Below, one piece after another: positions 56,191-64,000 of a DNA stretch of 64,000 bases (the first letter of the stretch is position 1; each line of letters begins with the position of its first letter). Position numbers and translations under genes: made by a program. Source of the stretch: Ancylobacter aquaticus. Its GTDB lineage: Bacteria; Pseudomonadota; Alphaproteobacteria; Rhizobiales; Xanthobacteraceae. The notes under the pieces were generated by a model. It was not told where the DNA came from and made no database searches. It saw only the letters and a list, made by a program, of their open reading frames with translations. Location of the stretch: NCBI RefSeq assembly GCF_004339465.1, contig NZ_SMFY01000001.1, positions 558,001 to 622,000 on the forward strand, in the 5' to 3' direction.

Positions 56191-56492
56191 GGACCTGTCT
56201 CTGCTTGAATTCATCCGCATGACATCTGTCTTGGGACAGATCTTGTTATGAGGACAGCTTGCGCCCCACATCTTGACCGTGCGTTAAAACCAGCGCCAAC
56301 CGCGCGTGCTCTTGCTCCGTGGTTAATGTTTGCCGCTGGGGGATGGTTAATACTTTGCAACCGCGACGTGGGGCGGAGCGTCAGCTATGGGTAGGCAAAA
56401 GCCGTCATGGCCGCGCTTGGCCCGGTCCTCCACGACGTGGCGGGCACCAGGCGGGAAAGACGTGACGGTCTTTTGGCGGGGGGCGCCCGCGC
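56191..56492. other. Intergenic interval with CtrA-type TTAA sites
   Basis: No gene is supported here. On the minus strand TTAACCAT is at 56343-56350, an exact CtrA half site; further TTAA cores start at 56323 and 56284. These lie 95-160 bases upstream of the Flp-like start. The canonical TTAA-N7-TTAA is absent. Confidence 0.45.
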
Positions 56493-58961
56493 TCAGCTGC
56501 GGGGCTTGGCGCGCCTTGTGGGCTCGGCATGGGCCGGGTCTTCCGGCCAGGGATGGCGGGGATAGCGCCCGCGCATGTCGGCCCGAACATCCCGCCATGA
56601 GCCGGCCCAGAAGGCGGGCAGGTCGCGGGTGAGCTGGATCGGCCGGTGCGCGGGGGAAAGCAGCGACAGGACCAGCGGCACCCGCCCGCCGGCAATGGAC
56701 GGATGCGTGGTGAGGCCGAACAGTTCCTGCACCCGCACATGCAGGGTCGGGCCGCCGTCAGTGCCGTAGTCGATGGGCAGGCGCGAGCCGGTCGGCACCT
56801 CCATATGGGTGGGGGCCTCGGTCTCCATGCGGCGGGAAAGCTCCCACGGCAGCAGGGTGGAGAGCGCCCGGCCGAGCCGCTCAGTATCGAGCGCGCCGAG
56901 CGAAGTGACGTCGCCCAGCGCCGACGCCAGCCAGCCCTCGACGGTCGCGGCAAGGGCGGACCAGGACAGGTCCGGCCAGAGATCGGGGGCGCTGGCGTGG
57001 AGGAAGCGGGCGCGGTCGAGCCATTGCCGCTGCGCGTCGGACCAGTTCAGCCGCTCCAGCCCCCGCGCGGCGGCGGCGTGGGCGAGCGCGCGGGCGGTGT
57101 CCTCCCCCGGCTTCAGCGGCGCGGTGCGCTCGGCCAGCACCAGCGCGCCGAGCCGGCGCACATGGCGGGCGCGCAGGGCGCCGGCGGCGGAATCGAAGGC
57201 GGTTTCCACGCCCTCGGTGATGTCCGTGCCGAACTCGGCCTCGATCTCGGCCTCGGTGAGCTCGGCGGCGAGCAGGATGCGGGCCTCGTCGGCGGTGCCG
57301 GTGAGTTCGGCGATGGCGAGAAAGCGGGCGCGGGCGAGCGGGGAGGCGGGGTCCAGCGCCGCTCCGCGCCCGTTCGCCAGCACGAAGCGTCGCCCATCGC
57401 CGCGCCCGCGCGCGATGCGGTCGGGGAAGGCCAGCGCCAGCAGCACGGCGGGCGTTGGTTGCGGGCCCTCGATCTGAACCTGCCTCGCCGCCTCGCCGGC
57501 CCAGCGCTCCGCCAACCGGCGGGCCTCCTCGGCGCGGCGGGAGCGGTCGCGGGCAAAATCCATCAGCCGGTGGGCGAGATCGGGCGCGTCGCCGCCCAGT
57601 CCCCGCTCGGAGACGAGGGCGGCGATGCGCGCGGCCTCCTCCCCGGCGCCGCGCCGTGCGCCTTCGATCACCATGCGGGCGAGGCGCGGTTCCAGCGGCA
57701 GGCGGCCCATGGCGCGGCCGAGCGGGCTCACCTGCCCGTCGGCGTGGAGCGCGCCCAGCGCCCCGAGCAACGCTTTCGCCTCCTTCACCGCCGGGGGGGG
57801 CGGGGGGTCGAGGAAGGCGAGGGTGGCCGGATCGCGCGCGCCCCACACAGTGAGATCGAGCACCAGCCGGGAGAGGTCGGCGGCGAGGATTTCCGGCGTG
57901 GCGAAGGCGGGCAGGCTGGCGGTTTCCGGCTCGTTCCACAGGCGGATGCAGACGCCCGGCTCGGTGCGCCCGGCCCGCCCGCGCCGCTGGTCCGCCGCCG
58001 CGCGGGACACCCGCACCGTTTCCAGCCGGGTGAGGCCGACGCCGGGCTCAAAACGCGGCACGCGGGCGAGGCCGCTGTCGATGACGACGCGCACCCCCTC
58101 GATGGTGAGGCTGGTCTCGGCGATGGAGGTGGCGAGCACCACCTTGCGCCGGCCGGGCGGCGCCGGGGCGATGGCGCGGTCCTGCTCGGCGGGGGCGAGC
58201 GCGCCATAGAGCGGGGCGATGTCGAGGGCGGGATCATGGAGCGCCTCGCGCAGAAACCTCTCGGTGCGGCGGATTTCGGCGGCGCCGGGCAGGAAGGCGA
58301 GGATGGAGCCGCTCTCCTCCCGCAGCGCGCGCGAAATGGCCTCCGTCATCTGCCGCTCGATGGGCGCGCGCGGGTCCCGGCCGGCATAGCGGGTCTCGAC
58401 CGGGAAGGCGCGGCCGAGGCTTTCCACCACAGGCGCCCCCGCCAGCAGCCGGGCGACGCGGGCGCCGTCCAGCGTCGCGGACATGACGAGCAGGCGCAGA
58501 TCCTCGCGCAGCGCGCCTTGAGCGTCGAGCGCGAGCGCGAGGCCGAGATCGGCGTCGAGGCTGCGCTCGTGGAACTCGTCGAACAGCACGGCGGCGACGC
58601 CGGAAAGCTCCGGGTCGTCCAGCATCATGCGGGTGAAGATGCCCTCGGTGATGACCTCGATGCGTGTGGTGCGGCCGATTTTCGAGCCGAAGCGGGCGCG
58701 GTAGCCGACCGTTTGGCCCGCCTCCTCGCCCAGCGTCTGCGCCATGCGGGTGGCGGCGGCGCGGGCGGCGAGGCGGCGCGGCTCCAGCACCAGGATCTTG
58801 CGGCCCGCGACCCAGGGCTCGCCGAGCAGCGCCAGCGGCACCCGCGTCGTCTTGCCGGCACCCGGCGGGGCAACGAGCACGGCGGCATTGCCCGCGCGCA
58901 GGGCGGCGGTCAGTTCCGGCAGCGCATCGTCAATGGGCAGGGGTGCGAGGGGAGCGGGCAT
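56493..58961 (-). CDS. hrpB: ATP-dependent helicase HrpB
   Basis: An 822-residue DEAH-box helicase. Walker A is VAPPGAGKTTRVPLALL near residue 38; the DEFHERSLDADLGLAL motif and SATLDGARV follow. The helicase C-terminal half has QRRGRAGRTEPGVCIRLW. An OB-like and HrpB-specific C-terminal domain closes the protein. Function is poorly defined; a link to RNA or peptidoglycan has been proposed. The gene ends near a palindromic hairpin region, and its start is divergent to nothing (the next gene is on the same strand upstream). Confidence 0.92.
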   Translation of the reverse strand: MPAPLAPLPIDDALPELTAALRAGNAAVLVAPPGAGKTTRVPLALLGEPWVAGRKILVLEPRRLAARAAATRMAQTLGEEAGQTVGYRARFGSKIGRTTRIEVITEGIFTRMMLDDPELSGVAAVLFDEFHERSLDADLGLALALDAQGALREDLRLLVMSATLDGARVARLLAGAPVVESLGRAFPVETRYAGRDPRAPIERQMTEAISRALREESGSILAFLPGAAEIRRTERFLREALHDPALDIAPLYGALAPAEQDRAIAPAPPGRRKVVLATSIAETSLTIEGVRVVIDSGLARVPRFEPGVGLTRLETVRVSRAAADQRRGRAGRTEPGVCIRLWNEPETASLPAFATPEILAADLSRLVLDLTVWGARDPATLAFLDPPPPPAVKEAKALLGALGALHADGQVSPLGRAMGRLPLEPRLARMVIEGARRGAGEEAARIAALVSERGLGGDAPDLAHRLMDFARDRSRRAEEARRLAERWAGEAARQVQIEGPQPTPAVLLALAFPDRIARGRGDGRRFVLANGRGAALDPASPLARARFLAIAELTGTADEARILLAAELTEAEIEAEFGTDITEGVETAFDSAAGALRARHVRRLGALVLAERTAPLKPGEDTARALAHAAAARGLERLNWSDAQRQWLDRARFLHASAPDLWPDLSWSALAATVEGWLASALGDVTSLGALDTERLGRALSTLLPWELSRRMETEAPTHMEVPTGSRLPIDYGTDGGPTLHVRVQELFGLTTHPSIAGGRVPLVLSLLSPAHRPIQLTRDLPAFWAGSWRDVRADMRGRYPRHPWPEDPAHAEPTRRAKPRS

Positions 58962-58995
58962 GGCGCAGGGCTATACAGCGCCAGCGCTAAAAGCA

Positions 58996-59028
58996 AAGGG
59001 CGCCCCTGAGGGCGCCCTTGCCGGAGTG
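58996..59028 (-). terminator. Terminator of the omega-transaminase gene
   Basis: AAGGGCGCCC-TCAG-GGGCGCCCTT (minus strand) is a 10-base stem with a 4-base loop at 58996-59019, followed on the minus strand by TTTGCTTTT-like sequence. It lies between the transaminase stop (59049) and the hrpB start (58961). Confidence 0.75.
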
Positions 59029-59048
59029 TCGTGCTGCGGCGCGTCGGC

Positions 59049-60386
59049 TTAGAAAATCGCGTCGAGCGTGCGGCCGAGTTTTTCGACGATCTCGCCCATC
59101 TGGCTTTCGCTGACGATGAGCGGCGGGCTTACGGCGAAGGTGTCGCCGGCGGTGCGCACCATCATGCCTTCGTCGTGGAACAGCCGCTCCATGCCCTCAT
59201 AGGCGCGGCGGCCGACGCCGTCGGACCGCGATTCGAAGTCCACCGCGCCGACGAGGCCGACGGTGCGGATGTCGAGCACGCCGGGCTTGGAGCGCAGCGA
59301 GTGGAAGGCGTCGGCCCAGATCGGCTCGATCTCGCGCACGCGCTCGAACAGGCCTTCCTCGCGGTAGAGGTCGAGCGTGGCGAGCGAGGCGGCGCAGGCC
59401 AGCGGATGCGCCGAATAGGTGTAGCCGTGGAACAGGTCGATGACCGGGTCGTCGCTCTTCACGAAGGCGTCGTAAATGTGCTTGCGCACCAGCACGCCGC
59501 CCATCGGCACGGCGCCCGAGGTGACACCCTTGGCGAAGGTGATCATGTCGGGCACCACGCCGTAGCGCTCGGCGGCGAAGGCATAGCCGAGGCGGCCGAA
59601 GCCGGTGATGACCTCGTCGAAGATCAGCAGGATGCCGTATTTGTCGCAGAGCTCGCGCAGGCGCTTGAGATAGCCGACCGGGGCGGGAATGGCGCCGGTG
59701 GAACCGGCCATCGGCTCGACGATGACGGCGGCGATGGTGGAGGCATCGTGCAGGGCGACGAGGCTTTCCAGCGCGTCGGCGCGCTCGGCGCCCCACTCCG
59801 GCTCACCCTTGGAGAAGGCCTGCTTCTCGCGATTATAGGTGTGCGGCAGGTGGTCGATGCCGGGCAGCAGCGCGCCGAACAGCTTGCGGTTCGGCGAAAT
59901 GCCGCCGACCGAAATGCCGCCGAAGCCGACGCCGTGATAGCCGCGCTCGCGGCCGATGAGGCGGGTGCGCGTCGCGTTGCCGGTGATGGCGTGGTAGGCG
60001 AGCGCCATCTTCAGCGCGCTGTCGCCCGCTTCCGAACCGGAATTGCACAGGAAGACGTGGTCGAGATCGCCCGGCGCCAGCGCGGCGATGCGGGCGGCGA
60101 CGGCGAAGGCCTTGGGGTGGCCATACTGGAAGGGCGGGGCGAAATCCATCTCCGCCGCCTGGTGCTGGATCGCCTCGACGATGGGGTCGCGGTTGTGGCC
60201 GGCATTGGCGCACCACAGGCCGGCGGTGGCATCGAGCACCGCGCGCCCTTCCGGCGTGTAGTAGTGCATGTCCTTGGACCGCGAGAGCATACGCGGCCGC
60301 GCCTTGAACGCCCGGTTGGGCGTGAAGGGCATGAAGAAGGCTTCGAGGTCGTTCGGGCTGGCGGCTGCGGAAGAGTAAGCAGACAT
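59049..60386 (-). CDS. Class-III (omega) aminotransferase
   Basis: A 445-residue pyridoxal-phosphate enzyme. The PLP lysine is Lys286 in TFAKGVTSG, and the PLP-site Asp is in LIFDEVITGFGRLG. Sequence shape (LWCANAGHNRDPIVEAIQ and HGYTYSAHPLACAA) matches beta-alanine:pyruvate and other omega-amino acid:pyruvate transaminases. The substrate is not certain. ATG 60386 has CCGGAG eight bases upstream; the longer frame from 60419 has no resemblance. A terminator follows the gene. Confidence 0.9.
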   Translation of the reverse strand: MSAYSSAAASPNDLEAFFMPFTPNRAFKARPRMLSRSKDMHYYTPEGRAVLDATAGLWCANAGHNRDPIVEAIQHQAAEMDFAPPFQYGHPKAFAVAARIAALAPGDLDHVFLCNSGSEAGDSALKMALAYHAITGNATRTRLIGRERGYHGVGFGGISVGGISPNRKLFGALLPGIDHLPHTYNREKQAFSKGEPEWGAERADALESLVALHDASTIAAVIVEPMAGSTGAIPAPVGYLKRLRELCDKYGILLIFDEVITGFGRLGYAFAAERYGVVPDMITFAKGVTSGAVPMGGVLVRKHIYDAFVKSDDPVIDLFHGYTYSAHPLACAASLATLDLYREEGLFERVREIEPIWADAFHSLRSKPGVLDIRTVGLVGAVDFESRSDGVGRRAYEGMERLFHDEGMMVRTAGDTFAVSPPLIVSESQMGEIVEKLGRTLDAIF

Positions 60387-60683
60387 GGATGACTCCGGCT
60401 GATACGGCGAAGGGGACAAGCCGCGCTTTTTTAGTCATGTATAATACGTAAGCAGGATGCGCTCACGAGAAATAATCATGATGTGATCACTTTCCCTTCT
60501 GCCGCGCCGGCCGCGTCACCGGCCGGCTTGACCCGGCGGCCTCATCGCGGCCATCAACGACCGGCAGAGGTAGGGGTGTTCACGCTGCGTCAGCTGCGTG
60601 AGTGTGGCGCGCCTTCCACATGAGAGCGTTTCTGCCGTGTCCGGGGCGTGGGGCCCGGGACGGCGCAGGATTAGGACGTTGCG

Positions 60684-62630
60684 GTGCCCGAGAGCACGAC
60701 GGTCGAGACGCCCGGAACCGACGCCGCCTCCCCCGATGCGGTGCGGGGGGCGCTGTCGCATGTGCTCGCCTCCGAAGAACTGCGCTCCTCGCCGCAACTG
60801 GCCAATATCCTGCGCTTCGTGGTCGAGGCGACGCTTGACGGGCGCCGCGAGGCGATCAAGGGCTACACCATCGCCGTCGAGGCGCTGGGGCGCGACCCCT
60901 CCTTCGATCCTCAAGCCGACCCGATCGTGCGGGTGGAGGCGACACGGCTGCGGCGGGCGCTGGAGCGCTATTACGCCGGCGCCGGTGCTGGCGACAGCCT
61001 CGAAATAGCCATTCCGCGGGGCAGCTATGTCCCGCATTTCCTGCCCCGGCCGGCGGCTCCCGCGATGGCAGCCGAGGCGCCGGCAGCCCTGGCCGACCCG
61101 GCGGAGGCCGCCCCTTCGCCGGACGGCCCTTCGCGCGGCACTCCCGATGAGCGGCGCGCCGACCCGCTTCCTGCCTCTGCTGCCGCTTCTCTTGCTGCCA
61201 CGCGGCCGGCCGCCGCGCCGCGCCGCATGGGCCTCGGCCTGGCGCTGGGCGTGCTTCTGGTGGCCGTGGCCCTTGTCGTCTCCGGCCTTGCGGTCGGCAG
61301 CCTCGATCCGCTCGGGCTGCGGGGAGTGCTGGCGGGCTCCCAATGGGTGCCGCTGGAGCGCACCAACCGGCTCGGTATCCCGATGATCGAGGTGCGCGAC
61401 TTTGAATCGACCGGCGGCCCGGTGGCCTCGTCCGGCGACGGTGCGGCGGGTGGCGGCGGGGTGACCAGCGGCGATTTCACCGCCGAGGCGATCGAGGTGC
61501 GGGTGCGCGACGCGCTGGCCCGCTTCGACCTTCTCGATGTCCTCGCAAGCCCGGATGCGCGCCCGGCTTTGCGCTGTTCGGGCGAGAATGCCTCCCCCAG
61601 TTCCGCCTTCGCGCTGGGTGGGCTGGTGGAGAACCATGATGACGGCACGCTCTCGGTGCTGCTGCGCCTTTCCGACCTGTGCGACGGCACCATCGTCTGG
61701 TCGCGCGAATTCGACAGCCTGCGCCGGGGCGGCGACGCCACGGCGCTGGAGATCGGCCTGGTGCGGGACATCATGGCGGCCATCGCCGAGCCCTATGGCG
61801 TGATCCAGGCGCGGGCGCGGGCGCGCGTCACCGCCGCCGGCGGGCCGGCGATCGCGGGGCCCTATGGCTGCGTGCTGATCGCCTATTCCTACTGGCGCTC
61901 CTATCTGCCGGCCGAGCATGACGAGGCGCGCGACTGCCTGGAGAAGGCCGTGGCGGCGGACCGGACCTTCGCGCTCGGCTACGCGCTGCTGGCCGAACTG
62001 CATCTCGACGAGATCCGCGCCGGCGCCCCCTCGCGTGCCGCGACGCCGGCGCTCAACCGCGCGCTGGCGGCAGCGGAACAGGCGGTGGAACTGGCCCCGA
62101 CCAGCGCCTTCGCCCGCCGGGTGCTGATGGACGTGCATTTCTTTCGCGGCGAGCGCGCGGCCACGCTGGCGGCGGGGGCCAGCGCGCTGGAGCTCAACCC
62201 CTATGATGTCGACATACTGGCGGATTTCGGTGGCCGGCTGATCGCCCTGGGGGAGACCGCGCGCGGCGAGGCGATGCTGGCGCAGACGGCCCATGCGGCG
62301 CCGGGCATGCCGCCCTGGGTGGATTATCACCGCGTGATCGCCGCCTATCTCAGGGGCGACGTGCCGGCGGCGGCGGCCGCGGCGGACCATTTGATGGGCG
62401 AGGGCTACGCGCCGGGGCTGCTGGCGCGGGCGCTGGCCAGCCATCTCGCCGGCGAGGATGACGAGGCGCGGGCCGACGTCGCCAAGCTGGTCGCCATCGC
62501 GCCGGGCTGGGCGAGCGAGCCCGATGCCATGATCGGCCGCTTTTTTCCCGATGCCGGCGTTGCCCGCAAGGTGCGGGCCGACCTCTCCGATATCGGCCTG
62601 AAGCTGAGCGATTCTGCCGCCGCGAACTGA
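60684..62630 (+). CDS. Membrane protein with a distinctive N-terminal domain and TPR-like C-terminus
   Basis: A 648-residue protein. Residues about 15-115 form a domain seen in many Bradyrhizobium-type proteins: LANILRFVVEATLDGRREAIKGYTIAVEALG, then DPIVRVEATRLRRALERYYAG and GSYVPHF. A Pro/Ala-rich linker and one membrane helix (about 182-207) follow. After it comes a TolB-like beta region (about 225-380), then helical repeats resembling TPRs (about 390-640). Some database entries call relatives adenylate cyclases, but no cyclase domain is visible. GTG 60684 starts it. The role is unknown. Confidence 0.75.
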   Translation: MPESTTVETPGTDAASPDAVRGALSHVLASEELRSSPQLANILRFVVEATLDGRREAIKGYTIAVEALGRDPSFDPQADPIVRVEATRLRRALERYYAGAGAGDSLEIAIPRGSYVPHFLPRPAAPAMAAEAPAALADPAEAAPSPDGPSRGTPDERRADPLPASAAASLAATRPAAAPRRMGLGLALGVLLVAVALVVSGLAVGSLDPLGLRGVLAGSQWVPLERTNRLGIPMIEVRDFESTGGPVASSGDGAAGGGGVTSGDFTAEAIEVRVRDALARFDLLDVLASPDARPALRCSGENASPSSAFALGGLVENHDDGTLSVLLRLSDLCDGTIVWSREFDSLRRGGDATALEIGLVRDIMAAIAEPYGVIQARARARVTAAGGPAIAGPYGCVLIAYSYWRSYLPAEHDEARDCLEKAVAADRTFALGYALLAELHLDEIRAGAPSRAATPALNRALAAAEQAVELAPTSAFARRVLMDVHFFRGERAATLAAGASALELNPYDVDILADFGGRLIALGETARGEAMLAQTAHAAPGMPPWVDYHRVIAAYLRGDVPAAAAAADHLMGEGYAPGLLARALASHLAGEDDEARADVAKLVAIAPGWASEPDAMIGRFFPDAGVARKVRADLSDIGLKLSDSAAAN

Positions 62631-62732
62631 ACCGGGCCGGGCGGCGCGCACAAGGTCGCGTGGCGCGGGCGGGCGGGAGCGGCTATAGGCTTGGCCGCTT
62701 CCCGGATATCCCCTTCCACGCGGACCCTTCTC

Positions 62733-63848
62733 ATGTCGGACAGTTTCGATCTCGCCATTGTCGGCGCGGGTGTCGTCGGTCTCGGCCACGCTATTGCGGC
62801 GCGGCGGCGCGGGCTGAAGACGGTTCTCATCGACCGCGACGCGCAGGCCAATGGCGCTTCGGTGCGCAATTTCGGGTTCATTACCGTCACCGGCCAGCAG
62901 CGCGGGACGTGCTGGCGCCGGGCGATGCGCTCGCGCGACATCTGGGCCGAGGTGGCGCCGAAGGCTGGCATCGAAGTGGTGCATCGCGGCCTGCTGGTGG
63001 CCGTGCGGCGCCCCGAGGCGATGGCGGTGCTGGAGGCGTTCCGCGCCACGGAAATGGGCGAGGGCTGCGACATGCTCACCGCCGAAGCGGCGCGCGAGCG
63101 GCTGCCGGCGCTCACCGGCGACCTCGCAGGCGGGCTGTGGAGCCCGCACGACATGCGCGTCGAATCGCGCGACGCCATTCCCCGCCTTGCCGCCTGGCTG
63201 GCCAGCGAGGGCGTGGAGTTCCGCCGCGAGAGCGCGGTCACAGCGGTGGAGCCGGGCCGGGTCGTCACCTCCTCCGGCGAGGTGAGGGCGTCGCGCATCG
63301 TGGTGGCGCCGGGCGACGATTTCCACACCCTGTTCGAGGACCGTTTCAAGGCTTATGGCGTCACCCGCTGCAAGCTGCACATGCTGCGGGTGAAGGACCC
63401 CGCGCTGGGCACCCTGCCGGGCTCCGTGATGACCGACCTCTCGCTCGGGCGCTATCTCGGCTATGCGGAACTTCCCGAGGCGGAGGCGCTCAAGCGGCTG
63501 CTGGCGGCCGAGCAGGCCGAGCACCTGAAGCACGGCGTACACCTCATCGTGGTGCAGTCGGCCGACGGGTCGCTGGTGGTGGGCGACAGCCATCATTATG
63601 GCGCGACCCCGGACCCCTTCGCGCCCGATTTCGTCGACGAGCTGATCCTCGACGAATACGCCGCCCTGTTCGGCCGCCGGCCGCCTGTCGCCGAGCGCTG
63701 GATCGGCACCTATGCCTCGGCGCCCGACCGGCTCGCCTTCATCGACCGGCCGCACGACCATATCCGCCTCGTGGTGGTGACGAGCGGCACCGGCGCTTCC
63801 ACCGGCTTCGCGATTGCCGAGGAGGCGGTGGCGGAACTGTTCGATTAA
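62733..63848 (+). CDS. FAD-dependent oxidoreductase of the HpnW (TIGR03364) type
   Basis: A 371-residue DAO-family flavoprotein. The FAD motif is DLAIVGAGVVGLGHAIAARRRG near the N-terminus. A second segment is RNFGFITVTGQQRG. The C-terminal STGFAIAEEAV closes the fold. TIGR03364 members lie beside phosphonate catabolic genes in other genomes. No phosphonate genes are in this window, so the substrate here is open. ATG 62733 starts it; a longer frame upstream is not homologous. Confidence 0.85.
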   Translation: MSDSFDLAIVGAGVVGLGHAIAARRRGLKTVLIDRDAQANGASVRNFGFITVTGQQRGTCWRRAMRSRDIWAEVAPKAGIEVVHRGLLVAVRRPEAMAVLEAFRATEMGEGCDMLTAEAARERLPALTGDLAGGLWSPHDMRVESRDAIPRLAAWLASEGVEFRRESAVTAVEPGRVVTSSGEVRASRIVVAPGDDFHTLFEDRFKAYGVTRCKLHMLRVKDPALGTLPGSVMTDLSLGRYLGYAELPEAEALKRLLAAEQAEHLKHGVHLIVVQSADGSLVVGDSHHYGATPDPFAPDFVDELILDEYAALFGRRPPVAERWIGTYASAPDRLAFIDRPHDHIRLVVVTSGTGASTGFAIAEEAVAELFD

Positions 63849-63873
63849 AAGGGATTGGGCTGAAGAGCCTTTG

Positions 63874-63979
63874 CTGGGTCCCGGATCGGCGCTCCGCCTG
63901 CGGCGTGGCTGGTCCGGGACACGGGCAATCTCTGTTCCCGGACCAGCTGCCTGAAAGGCAGCGCCGATCCGGGACCCAG
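63874..63979. repeat. Nested intergenic palindrome
   Basis: Perfect 20-base outer arms (63874-63893 and 63960-63979) enclose a second perfect 12-base pair of arms (63908-63919 and 63936-63947). The whole 106-base element folds into a branched or stacked hairpin. A shorter copy of the same GATCCGGGA motif is at 52183-52213. It looks like a genome-wide intergenic repeat. Confidence 0.65.
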
Positions 63980-64000
63980 GAAAAACCCTTCGGCCACATC

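Noticed and set aside
56646-59009. A 787-residue plus-strand open frame over hrpB
   Set aside because: It lies opposite a clearly recognised HrpB and has no protein resemblance; long antisense frames are normal at this GC content.
60516-63761. A 1081-residue minus-strand open frame
   Set aside because: It is the antisense shadow of the TPR-like and HpnW-like genes in GC-rich DNA, with Arg/Ala/Gly-rich composition and no family resemblance.

Overview
This 64 kb window is high-GC chromosomal DNA from an alphaproteobacterium of the Hyphomicrobiales. It looks most like the Xanthobacteraceae (Ancylobacter/Starkeya type). The reasons are the ImuA-ImuB-DnaE2 mutasome with a GAAC-N7-GAAC type LexA box, a CcrM methyltransferase near MutY, DUF721/DciA, DsbA and Smc, and an F0 operon in the order atpI-atpB-atpE-atpF'-atpF. 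The taxon is inferred from gene content, not from a marker search. No rRNA, tRNA, CRISPR array, transposase or integrase was seen.

Layout. 1-7.6 kb: the 5' part of fpr, a VOC protein, a PAS-PAS-degenerate GGDEF protein, an aldehyde dehydrogenase, a YegD-like Hsp70, an ExoD-family protein and a DUF983 protein with a striking operator-like site. 7.8-14.2 kb: the SOS mutasome imuA-imuB-dnaE2 and a small protein. 14.5-17.0 kb: a SAF/homoserine-dehydrogenase-like oxidoreductase with a SorC regulator. 17.1-20.5 kb: a probable quinone/electrophile-defence locus made of an OhrR-type MarR, a LysR, an MhqO-like dioxygenase and an MhqD-like hydrolase. 20.6-24.7 kb: a YpfJ-type metallopeptidase, moaB, a glycosyltransferase, a COG1533-type radical SAM protein with its own perfect LexA-type box, and a VOC protein. 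24.7-25.6 kb is non-coding. 25.6-34.4 kb: dsbA-like, DUF721, mutY, a CsbD-like protein, ccrM, a FUSC protein and smc. 34.6-37.4 kb: the F0 ATP synthase operon with a promoter, an internal hairpin and a terminator.

37.4-44.3 kb: a small Cys-rich protein, a SleB-type cell wall hydrolase, Sua5, a histone-deacetylase-like amidohydrolase, xseB, DUF1284, DUF1272, an ICMT-like methyltransferase and an alpha/beta hydrolase. 44.5-50.1 kb: dxs, tlyA, DUF1097, a TrmA/RlmD-type RNA methyltransferase and a DUF1194 secreted protein. 50.3-51.6 kb: a riboflavin enzyme fused to an N-terminal helix-turn-helix and a zinc-ligand-less RibA-like domain. 51.6-53.3 kb: a lower-GC accessory patch with a DUF3800 gene. 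53.4-63.8 kb: aroC, a CBS-domain transporter/hemolysin-type protein, a Flp-pilin-like peptide with CtrA-type half sites upstream, hrpB, an omega-transaminase, a membrane TPR-like protein with an unusual N-terminal domain, and an HpnW-like FAD oxidoreductase. The window ends in a nested palindrome.

The most interesting items are the second LexA-type box, which puts a radical SAM protein into the inferred SOS regulon; the HTH-RibB-RibA* fusion with an internal ribosome binding site; the GGDEF domain that has lost every diagnostic acidic residue; the electrophile-defence locus with a perfect palindromic operator; and the DUF3800 patch. I did not find a clear multi-gene system that is wholly new.
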